This document shows, piece after piece, positions 10,357-18,008 of a DNA stretch of 64,000 bases. Made by a program: the position numbers and the translations under genes. Every line of letters begins with the position of its first letter. Within the stretch, counting starts at the first letter, position 1. The stretch is from Cellvibrio mixtus subsp. mixtus J3-8 (GTDB lineage Bacteria; Pseudomonadota; Gammaproteobacteria; Pseudomonadales; Cellvibrionaceae), in assembly GCF_000766945.1 (NCBI RefSeq), contig NZ_KN266209.1, positions 146,541 through 210,540 on the forward strand, written 5' to 3'. The notes below the pieces were generated by a model. It saw only the letters and a list, made by a program, of their open reading frames with translations, was not told the origin of the DNA and ran no database searches.

Positions 10357-11301
10357 ATGAAAAAAATTTCACTTTTTCTCACCACTATTTCATTTTTCTC
10401 TTTATCGCAAGCCACACATGCAGCGCCAGATCCACAACTATACGCATCATCTGTTCCTTATTGGTGTGTATATGGATCCTGGAAAGAAGGATCAATAGGT
10501 GTAGGGTCATCCAGTGGGTTTGATAGTGATTATCTTAAGATAGAAGTGCGGGACTACATTCTGATTAATGAACCAATACAAGTAAAAGGTGATGGCAAAT
10601 ATCTTCTCAATAAAGGAGATACCATTTATTTTTATGATTCCCTTGCCGGTTATCGTGGTCAAAAGGACGCGAATACCGAAGGAAATGCTTATCTAACCTA
10701 CACCGCAACAGTGCAGCGCCCCCTGCTTTCCTATGGCCAAATGTGGGTGATGAAAAATTTACCTAGTGTGCATACCGGTGGCCCCGTTACCAACCCTGAT
10801 CCCGTTGCCTTAAGGCCGCCATGTTCAAAAAAAGATGTCTACTTCCAATATAAACCTTCCGTCGGCGTTGCAACTTTTAATGCAAACGCAAGATCTGCTG
10901 CGCTCGTTTATGAAATAGATCAGGCATCAAAAGCATACCGGGAAAATATTCCGGCAAAAATTACTATTTCCTGGAGTAATGCGGGTAAGACAGGAACCGC
11001 TGCAACTACTACTGTGACTGCCCGACAAGGAACCGTAAATATTCCAAACTTGCAACTCAGTATGGACAAAGGAATATTTACACTAACCGCTGTGATTTCA
11101 GATGGTACCTATGAGAGCAGTCCGGTTACGATTGGTTCTATTGCAACACCTTGCAATACAGGAGCAAGCACCGTTTTTCAGGTCCAACCTAATCAGCCAA
11201 CATTAAATCCATCCGAACTGTGTGGTGGATATCATTGCCCCTATAACGTGACCACGATATACAACGGTCCTTATCCAAAATTACAATACACATGTAAGTA
11301 A
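10357..11301 (+). CDS. Secreted protein of unknown function
   Basis: A 314-residue protein I do not recognise. Residues 1-23 form a clear signal peptide (cleavage after THA). The mature part is beta-rich. It has two cysteines near the N-terminal and middle regions (YWCVYG, PPCSKK) and more at the C-terminus (TPCNTG, ELCGGYHCPY, YTCK), suggesting disulfides. Residues 185-260 resemble an Ig-like fold in composition only. A strong ribosome site (AAGGAA) precedes the ATG, and the gene lies 50 bp after halogenase 1, with which it could be cotranscribed. Base composition is visibly more AT-rich than the neighbours, hinting at separate acquisition. Its position between two halogenases makes it a candidate partner or substrate, which is speculation. 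Confidence 0.75.
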   Translation: MKKISLFLTTISFFSLSQATHAAPDPQLYASSVPYWCVYGSWKEGSIGVGSSSGFDSDYLKIEVRDYILINEPIQVKGDGKYLLNKGDTIYFYDSLAGYRGQKDANTEGNAYLTYTATVQRPLLSYGQMWVMKNLPSVHTGGPVTNPDPVALRPPCSKKDVYFQYKPSVGVATFNANARSAALVYEIDQASKAYRENIPAKITISWSNAGKTGTAATTTVTARQGTVNIPNLQLSMDKGIFTLTAVISDGTYESSPVTIGSIATPCNTGASTVFQVQPNQPTLNPSELCGGYHCPYNVTTIYNGPYPKLQYTCK

Positions 11302-11310
11302 TTTATACCG

Positions 11311-11358
11311 CTGGCGTTAGCAGATTTTAAATTATCGGCTAACGCCAGTATTTTTTCA
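11311..11358 (+). terminator. Terminator after secreted protein gene
   Basis: An 11-bp stem CTGGCGTTAGC / GCTAACGCCAG with a 16-nt AT-rich loop is followed by TATTTTTTC. It closes the halogenase 1-secreted protein unit. Confidence 0.8.
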
Positions 11359-11496
11359 TTCCGAAATTATTATATAGATAATATTTTCTTCTTCGTTTAT
11401 TTTATTTTCGTTTTCTATGCATTACATACTTGATGTATCAAAGTAGCCGGCATAATCTCTACAACAAATTAATAAAATCAACCAGAAGATTTCAAC

Positions 11497-13014
11497 ATGC
11501 CATTCCCTCCTATTAACAATATCGTCATTGTCGGCGGTGGCACTGCAGGCTGGATGGCTGCGGCCAGCCTCTCCCGGTTTCTCGCCAATAAAGCCATTAA
11601 CATCACATTGATTGAATCCACCAGCATCGGCACTGTTGGGGTGGGTGAAGCAACGATTCCCAGCATTGTGCAATTCAATCATTCAGTGGGTCTGGATGAA
11701 CTGGAATTTATTCGTGCAACGCGCGCCAGTTTCAAATTGGGCATTCAATTTACCGATTGGCGCAAACAAGGCGATCAATTCTTTCATCCCTTTGCCGATT
11801 ACGGCATTGATTTTAGCGGTGTTGAATTCCAGCATTATTTTTATCGTTTGAAAAAAAACAACCCCACCGCAGACTTGCACGATTATTCTATCGGTAGTCA
11901 ATTGGCCAAACACAATCATTTTGCCCAACCAAAGGAAACACCCAATAATCCATTGGCTGATTTTTCTTATGCCTACCATTTTGATGCCGCACTTTATGCA
12001 AAGGTATTGCGTGAGCTGTCCATATCACGCGGCGTTGTACATATCGATCAAAAAATTGAAAAAGTAAACTTGCGCGAAGGTGACGGCTTTATTGAATCTT
12101 TGTTATTGGATAATGGAAACATTATTGCGGGTGATTTATTTATTGATTGCACTGGCTTTAAAGGATTACTTATTGAAGAAAGCCTGCACACAGGTTATGA
12201 AGATTGGCAGCAGTGGTTATTGTGCGATGCCGCGGTCGCAGTGCAATCCACCAACACTGAAGAGCCAACGCCCTACACCCGTGTAACCGCATTGGATGCA
12301 GGCTGGATGTGGAAAATCCCATTGCAACATCGCACCGGCAACGGCTATGTTTTTTGCAGTCAATTTTTAGATAAAAACAAAGCAGAAGAAACTTTACTGC
12401 AACGCATCAGTGGCAACCCGATCACTGCACCAAAACCATTTGCATTTAAAGCGGGCCGCCGCAAAAAAGTCTGGAATAAAAATTGTTATGCGCTCGGGCT
12501 TGCTTCCGGGTTTATTGAACCTTTGGAGAGCACCAGCATTTCACTAATACAAACCGGCATCACTCATCTATTAACATTTTTCCCTGACACGTCATTTAAT
12601 CCGGCGATGATTGCCGAAGTGAATCGACGCCATCAACACGAGATGGAACGCATCCGCGATTTTATTGTACTGCATTATAAATTGACTGAGCGCACAGATA
12701 CGGAATTCTGGCGCTATTGCCAGGCAATGGAAACCCCTCCCAGCCTGGAACATAAAATCGAATTATTCAAAAGTTGCGGCCATATTTTGCAACACGAACC
12801 TGAAGCCTTTGAAAAATCCAGCTGGTTAAGCATTTACCATGGCTTCGGAATTATCCCGGAGCGCACTGATAATCGTATTGATCACTTTAATGACGACGAT
12901 ATCGCAATACAGTTAGCAAAAATAAAACAAACGCTGGACCATGCAGGAAAAAATGCAATCAGCCATAGCGAATTTATTCGAATACACTGTGCTGCGCCCG
13001 ATTTTGAACAATAA
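11497..13014 (+). CDS. Flavin-dependent (tryptophan-type) halogenase 2
   Basis: A 505-residue paralogue of halogenase 1. GGGTAGW is at residues 14-20, the FKLGIQF lysine is conserved, and the signature reads WMWKIPLQ. PLESTSISLI is also intact, so the enzyme looks catalytically complete. The ATG is preceded by a modest AGAAGA site. The region between the upstream terminator and this start (11359-11496) is AT-rich and must hold its promoter. The 3' end overlaps the convergent halogenase 3 gene by 41 bp. Confidence 0.9.
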   Translation: MPFPPINNIVIVGGGTAGWMAAASLSRFLANKAINITLIESTSIGTVGVGEATIPSIVQFNHSVGLDELEFIRATRASFKLGIQFTDWRKQGDQFFHPFADYGIDFSGVEFQHYFYRLKKNNPTADLHDYSIGSQLAKHNHFAQPKETPNNPLADFSYAYHFDAALYAKVLRELSISRGVVHIDQKIEKVNLREGDGFIESLLLDNGNIIAGDLFIDCTGFKGLLIEESLHTGYEDWQQWLLCDAAVAVQSTNTEEPTPYTRVTALDAGWMWKIPLQHRTGNGYVFCSQFLDKNKAEETLLQRISGNPITAPKPFAFKAGRRKKVWNKNCYALGLASGFIEPLESTSISLIQTGITHLLTFFPDTSFNPAMIAEVNRRHQHEMERIRDFIVLHYKLTERTDTEFWRYCQAMETPPSLEHKIELFKSCGHILQHEPEAFEKSSWLSIYHGFGIIPERTDNRIDHFNDDDIAIQLAKIKQTLDHAGKNAISHSEFIRIHCAAPDFEQ

Positions 13015-14494
13015 ATTCTTTATGGGTAGGAAAGTTTGCTACTGTTTCAGCAATGGATTGACGCATGGCTGTCAAGCTTTCCTGCAAATAGTGACTATTA
13101 ATACGGTCTACATTTTTATTGTACTGTTTTGGATAATTATTAAAACCACTATAAATTGCCAGCCAGGAATCAGGATGGAAAATTTCCCAGGGATAATGCA
13201 ATAAATCACCCCGTTCATGATAAGCGCTTATCTTTTGCTGCAAACTATCCGGAATTGACATACCACGGCAATAACGCCAAAACTCACTGTCGTCCCGTTG
13301 GTTCAATTTATAATGAGCGATAATAAAATCGCGAATGCGCTCCCATTCAGTTGCAGTCACTTGATTAAAGTAATCAATTTTTTCCTGATTATAAAATGGC
13401 TTTGCAAACGAACCGCAAATTTTTTCAATGCCTGTTTCGATCAATGCAATACTGGTACTTTCCAAGGGTTCCAGAAAACCGGCAGCAAGCCCTAGCGCAA
13501 TACAATTCTTATTCCAGGCCTGTGCTCGACGACCAGGTATAAACCGAAATTGACGCGGGGAATGTAATACTTCCCCGTCAATGTGTTGTAGTAATATCTG
13601 TTCAGCATATTCGTCACTGATAAAGTTACTGCTATAAACATGGCCATTGCCCTGGCGATGCTGCAATGGAATTTTCCATTGCCAACCCGCAATATGCGCT
13701 TTGGATATTGTGCGCGCTTGCGCATCACCCACCAGCATTGATTGCACGGCAATAGCACGATCACACAACAACCATTGACTCCAGTTCACATAGCCGGTTT
13801 TCAACGCATCACTGATGAGCAACCCGCGAAAACCGGTACAGTCGATAAATAAATCTGCTGACAGCTCACGGCCATCATCCAGCGTCAGGCTGTGAACAAA
13901 ACCATTATCGCTATTTACATTAACCGCGTTAATTTTTGCATCTACATGACTCACACCGTTTTCCAATGCATAGTCGCGCATTAATTTTCCAAATAAACTT
14001 GCATCAAAATGCAAGGCCCAATCAAAAATTGCTAATGGTGATGCCGGGTTTTCCTGCGGCAAGGAAAATTTATTGGCACGTGCCATAGCGATCGCCAGCG
14101 AATATTCTTCCAATGCTGACGGGTCACCTGCTTCGCGCAACTTCATCCAATAATGATGAAAACGAATACCATTGGCGTCATGGCCGAATAAACCGAAAGG
14201 ATGGATGAATGAGCTATCGGGCTGATACCAATCTTTAAACTCGATGCCTAGTTTTATCGTTGCACTGGTTTTGCGTATTACTTCTATGTCAGTCATTCCC
14301 AATGACTGGTAAAAGCGACGTAACGTTGGAATTGTCGCTTCGCCTACACCGACAGTGCCAATTTCACTAGACTCAATGACAACTATTTTTATTGCCATGT
14401 TTTTAAAATGCTGGCTAAGCTTTGCGGCAGCCATCCAGCCCGCAGTACCACCGCCGGCGATAATGATTGATTGAATAATCTGTTGCTGATTCAC
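12974..14494 (-). CDS. Flavin-dependent (tryptophan-type) halogenase 3
   Basis: A 506-residue paralogue encoded opposite halogenase 2, with a tail-to-tail overlap of 41 bp. It has GGGTAGW (residues 14-20), IKLGIEF lysine, WQWKIPLQ signature and PLESTSIALI. The start is GTG at 14494, because the next in-frame Met lies inside the FAD-binding fold. It lies directly downstream of the second TonB receptor with a terminator hairpin between, mirroring the receptor-terminator-halogenase order on the other side. The substrate is unknown. Confidence 0.9.
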   Translation of the reverse strand: MNQQQIIQSIIIAGGGTAGWMAAAKLSQHFKNMAIKIVVIESSEIGTVGVGEATIPTLRRFYQSLGMTDIEVIRKTSATIKLGIEFKDWYQPDSSFIHPFGLFGHDANGIRFHHYWMKLREAGDPSALEEYSLAIAMARANKFSLPQENPASPLAIFDWALHFDASLFGKLMRDYALENGVSHVDAKINAVNVNSDNGFVHSLTLDDGRELSADLFIDCTGFRGLLISDALKTGYVNWSQWLLCDRAIAVQSMLVGDAQARTISKAHIAGWQWKIPLQHRQGNGHVYSSNFISDEYAEQILLQHIDGEVLHSPRQFRFIPGRRAQAWNKNCIALGLAAGFLEPLESTSIALIETGIEKICGSFAKPFYNQEKIDYFNQVTATEWERIRDFIIAHYKLNQRDDSEFWRYCRGMSIPDSLQQKISAYHERGDLLHYPWEIFHPDSWLAIYSGFNNYPKQYNKNVDRINSHYLQESLTAMRQSIAETVANFPTHKEFIVQNRAQHSVFE

Positions 14495-14521
14495 AAGGTG
14501 TGCCCTGAATTATTATTTAAT

Positions 14522-14556
14522 AAAAAACCACGGCCATTTTCTGCCGTGGTTTTTTT
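14522..14556. terminator. Terminator after second TonB receptor
   Basis: The stem AACCACGGC / GCCGTGGTT has an 8-nt loop and A6/T7 flanks, so it can act on both strands. It lies between receptor 2 and halogenase 3, repeating the arrangement at 8696. Confidence 0.9.
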
Positions 14557-14581
14557 ATTGCAGGTTCAAATTATCAGGTGA

Positions 14582-17500
14582 TTAGAATTTGAAACGAGCT
14601 CCCAATGCCCAGCGCGCTTCGTAAATATTCTGGAAGGCTTCCTGATCTGAAAACTCAAGATAAGTTTGTTGATACTCTTCCAATACGTTGGAACCGTTGA
14701 CGTAAACAGACCATTGGTCATTCAGGTTGTAAGTAACATTCACATCCATTTGCCCGTAATCGTCCTGATAGAGGGATTGCATTGCATGTGTTGATGTACC
14801 TTGCAAAATCAAACGTGGTGAGCGCAAGTTGTAGGCAACACGTGCAGAGAATGCACCATCGTCATACCAAACCACCGCGTTATAGGTGTGCTTGGAATTG
14901 TTGGGAAATGGCAAATCCTCGCCCTGGAAACCTTTCACCGGTTGCGAGCTATCTGACAATGTGTAGTTCAAATCAAAACCCATACTGCTGACAACTGGCA
15001 TATCTGTGACATCACCAAAAGCCAATTTAGCGGCAAGCTCAACACCCTCGAATTCACCACCCTTACCCTGGATTCTGGCGTTAAATGGATGTGGACCACG
15101 GCGTACACCGTCTGCATCCGGTTCATCCACCATGACGATGCCGCGCGCAAGGAAGCTTTCTACTTCAATCTTGAAAACTCCCGCACTTAACATTGATGCC
15201 TCTCCCAAATACCATTCTGCGGAGAAATCAAAGTTCTCCGAACGGGTTGGATCAAGCATTGGGTTACCATCCAATGATCCACCGGACACGCGCATACAAT
15301 TACAGGAATCGTTAAACACGCGACCTACGGACTTACCACCACCCCAATCGAGCATATTGAGCGGCATCATGGTTTTGCCATACGACAAGCGCAATTTCAC
15401 ATCTTCAGTAACATCAAATGCGAAGTTGGCGGAAGGTAGGTAATCGGTATATTCGCGATTGGTAACAACATCGCCGGTGTCTACGTTGGTGCCGGAATGT
15501 GGCAGCTGATCACCGACAGAATTGCCAATCACAGTAAGGTCTGTTTGGATAACTTTTATACCGATGTTACCGCTTACAATTCCGTGCTGCAGATTTGCCT
15601 GCAAGAAATAACTAAACTCATCCAGGTTTACCCCGAATGTGCGGCCAGGGTTGGTAACTGCTGTTTGTGGACCGGAAATTCGTTCCTGGAAGGCTAACGC
15701 ATTATCCAGTTCGTGCGGATCTATTGCCCATACTGCCGGCAATCCTTTCACTCCACCGAAATCCGTTATTTTCACGACTTTATTGTGTTGATCCAGGCGA
15801 GTCGGTTGCAATAAGGTGTAATTGACCCATTTATTATTGAACGCCGTTCCGGCCTGATCTACACCGGTAACAAATTCGCCTTGCGCAAGTGCGGGATTAC
15901 AGGCAACTGCCGAACCGGCAAATTGGTCAACTGCTTTCCACTGTGCAGCACAACCACCATTTAATTTTCCAAAATAGGAAAACTCGGCAGAATCCACTTT
16001 GCGTGTACTATTGCGTAAACCGAAATCAACACTGGTAATAAACGGCTTTTCTTCAAACTTATAATTCCAGTGCGTACTAAAGGTATCCATAGTCGCATCT
16101 CTGTCAGTATTACCTTCTGATGAGAATGCACCAATGTGATAAGAGTCGATATCTTCCATATATGCCGCAACGGTGCGTGAACCTTTACCACCGTTAACAA
16201 CCTGATCAAAACCAGAGAAACTGGGATGCTCGCCGGTAGTGTCGAAACCTATGCGGAAGCGCCCTTCAATTCCGCCGGGAGAATAAGCTGCAAAACAACC
16301 ACCTTTGTCTCCCACAACAATATCGCCACGAGCGGTATTACATTGGCTTGCCGGAATCAATCCACCGGGGTTTCTAATAATCGAACCCTTATCAATACTT
16401 AAAACGTCACCTTCACCGTACGCATGACGCATTGAAGCACTGGCACTGGCCCGTGTTGCACGCACCTGGCCAGTCAAGGCGCCGTCATTATCGTAATTCA
16501 ATTCAAAGTTATAATTTTGTGATGTTTCATGGTTGTAGTTGGTTTGGGCGAATGATTGCAAACGATAAGGCTCTGCACTAAACGCCGTCACACTGCGCCA
16601 CTCATTACCGTTATACATGAAACTTTCTTTACCAAATTTGGTAGGAACTGCATAGCCTTCATAGGTGGCCCAGCGGTTGTTCTGCGAAATACCTGCCCGG
16701 CGATTCCAGCGCTCCTGATCGCTATAAAAATAATCAGCAACAATCTCAAACCCTTCACCTACACGAGCCTGGAATGATGCATTCAAGCCATCGCGCTGGC
16801 GCTCTTCCGCTTTATTAAATGCAGCGAAACCTTGCGGGACTATATGCCAGTATTTACTTTTATCAGCCAGCGAAGCAGCTCCCCAAAGGGCGGTGTTATT
16901 GTTCATTACATTACTAAGGTTGCCGCCGTTTTCAGAGGTATCAAAATAGCCGTTAAAATTTGAAGCAAGATTCTTTTCCGTCGTTGCGCCAGCAAGCAAG
17001 AAACCAACGTCATCGTTTCTCCAGTTAGCCAACGCAGTCAATGTCGGGTCGTCCTCTTTACTAATTGAGCCCCTGTCAAGTTCGCCGGTGCCTGCAAAAG
17101 TCCAACCATTTTCCATATCAAAAGGACGACGGGTTTTTAAATTGATCGTGCCTGAAATACCGGCAGTGTTGTTAGTCGCCAATGGCGATTTATAAACTTC
17201 TGCGCCGGAAAAAAGTGTCGATGGCAAATCGCCAAAATCTGCAGCCGCCGAGTCAATAGTTGTTGCACTCAGGAAAGTTTCACCGTTTAAACTCGCTCCC
17301 ACGTTAGCCATGCCGCGAATTTGTACCGGACCACCTTCACCTGCTGTACGGGTCACCTGCACACCTGGAATACGTTGTAACGAATCAGAGATTGTTACGT
17401 CAGGTAATTTACCGATATCTTCAGCCGAAATGCCGTCTACAACCGAGACTGCGTCACGCTTGGTATTTACTGCACTCGCTTGTGCCGCGCGAACCCCCTG

Positions 17501-17647
17501 TACCACCACTTCTTCGATAGATTCGTCCTGTGCGTACACATTGGCCGTCAGCATCGCCATTGATGCGATAGATCCGCATACAATAATTTTGCGATTGATT
17601 ATTCGAATTGCCATACTTAATTGGCTTCTTATCTCTTTATTTTCCAT
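14582..17647 (-). CDS. TonB-dependent receptor, Xanthomonas/Caulobacter type (second)
   Basis: A 1021-residue outer-membrane receptor. A long N-terminal segment and signal peptide run to about residue 40 (VYAQ), followed by TonB-box-like EEVVVQGVRA. The plug has EDIGKLPDVTISDSLQRI and the barrel ends in the terminal Phe. Four Cys pairs or singles in the extracellular-loop region (for example NDSCNCMR) are unusual compared with the first receptor. The start at 17647 has a strong GAGAGGGATAGAG site. A 12-bp palindrome of LacI type lies about 95 bp upstream. The glucanase gene precedes it on the same strand, so its product may be a beta-glucan oligosaccharide carrier; this is inference. Confidence 0.92.
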   Translation of the reverse strand: MENKEIRSQLSMAIRIINRKIIVCGSIASMAMLTANVYAQDESIEEVVVQGVRAAQASAVNTKRDAVSVVDGISAEDIGKLPDVTISDSLQRIPGVQVTRTAGEGGPVQIRGMANVGASLNGETFLSATTIDSAAADFGDLPSTLFSGAEVYKSPLATNNTAGISGTINLKTRRPFDMENGWTFAGTGELDRGSISKEDDPTLTALANWRNDDVGFLLAGATTEKNLASNFNGYFDTSENGGNLSNVMNNNTALWGAASLADKSKYWHIVPQGFAAFNKAEERQRDGLNASFQARVGEGFEIVADYFYSDQERWNRRAGISQNNRWATYEGYAVPTKFGKESFMYNGNEWRSVTAFSAEPYRLQSFAQTNYNHETSQNYNFELNYDNDGALTGQVRATRASASASMRHAYGEGDVLSIDKGSIIRNPGGLIPASQCNTARGDIVVGDKGGCFAAYSPGGIEGRFRIGFDTTGEHPSFSGFDQVVNGGKGSRTVAAYMEDIDSYHIGAFSSEGNTDRDATMDTFSTHWNYKFEEKPFITSVDFGLRNSTRKVDSAEFSYFGKLNGGCAAQWKAVDQFAGSAVACNPALAQGEFVTGVDQAGTAFNNKWVNYTLLQPTRLDQHNKVVKITDFGGVKGLPAVWAIDPHELDNALAFQERISGPQTAVTNPGRTFGVNLDEFSYFLQANLQHGIVSGNIGIKVIQTDLTVIGNSVGDQLPHSGTNVDTGDVVTNREYTDYLPSANFAFDVTEDVKLRLSYGKTMMPLNMLDWGGGKSVGRVFNDSCNCMRVSGGSLDGNPMLDPTRSENFDFSAEWYLGEASMLSAGVFKIEVESFLARGIVMVDEPDADGVRRGPHPFNARIQGKGGEFEGVELAAKLAFGDVTDMPVVSSMGFDLNYTLSDSSQPVKGFQGEDLPFPNNSKHTYNAVVWYDDGAFSARVAYNLRSPRLILQGTSTHAMQSLYQDDYGQMDVNVTYNLNDQWSVYVNGSNVLEEYQQTYLEFSDQEAFQNIYEARWALGARFKF

Positions 17648-17742
17648 CTCTATCCCTCTCTATTATTAATCTTGTTTAATTTATGGGCGAAGCACAGAAC
17701 CAAAATGGCGCCATACTGTCGACAAAGAAAATAGGTCCCATG

Positions 17743-17754
17743 GACAACGTTGTC
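17743..17754. promoter_or_regulatory. LacI-family-type operator upstream of second TonB receptor
   Basis: GACAACGTTGTC is a perfect 12-bp palindrome with central CG, about 95 bp upstream of the receptor start. Its half-site differs from the palindrome at 5509, so the two receptors probably answer to different LacI-family proteins. Confidence 0.6.
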
Positions 17755-17946
17755 AACCTTGTTGGAAAGAATAATGAGGCGAAGGATGTTTTTATTTATC
17801 AATGAGATGGATTATTCGAGCAGGCAAAATGGATGTTTCGTTTTACAAAAAAAAACAAAAATCTTATAGAGCACAACGGTTGTCACAGCAGGATGTCACT
17901 TAAATTCACGAAATTTTTATTTATCTGTATTAGCAGATTTATTGTT

Positions 17947-17975
17947 GTAACGAGCGACAACATATCGCTCGTTAC
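17947..17975. repeat. Perfect 11-bp inverted repeat
   Basis: GTAACGAGCGA and TCGCTCGTTAC are separated by seven bases, 33 bp past the glucanase stop. It lacks the T-run of a canonical terminator on the minus strand. It may be a 3' stabilising hairpin or weak terminator. Confidence 0.6.
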
Positions 17976-18008
17976 ACTTTTCTGGCATGCCTTTCCAAAG
18001 TAAAGATT

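Larger units (their letters stand above)
17648..18008. other. Intergenic region between GH9 gene and second TonB receptor
   Basis: About 360 bp, AT-rich. It holds the LacI-type palindrome at 17743-17754 and a perfect 11-bp inverted repeat at 17947-17975 just past the glucanase stop. No gene was recognised. Confidence 0.7.
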
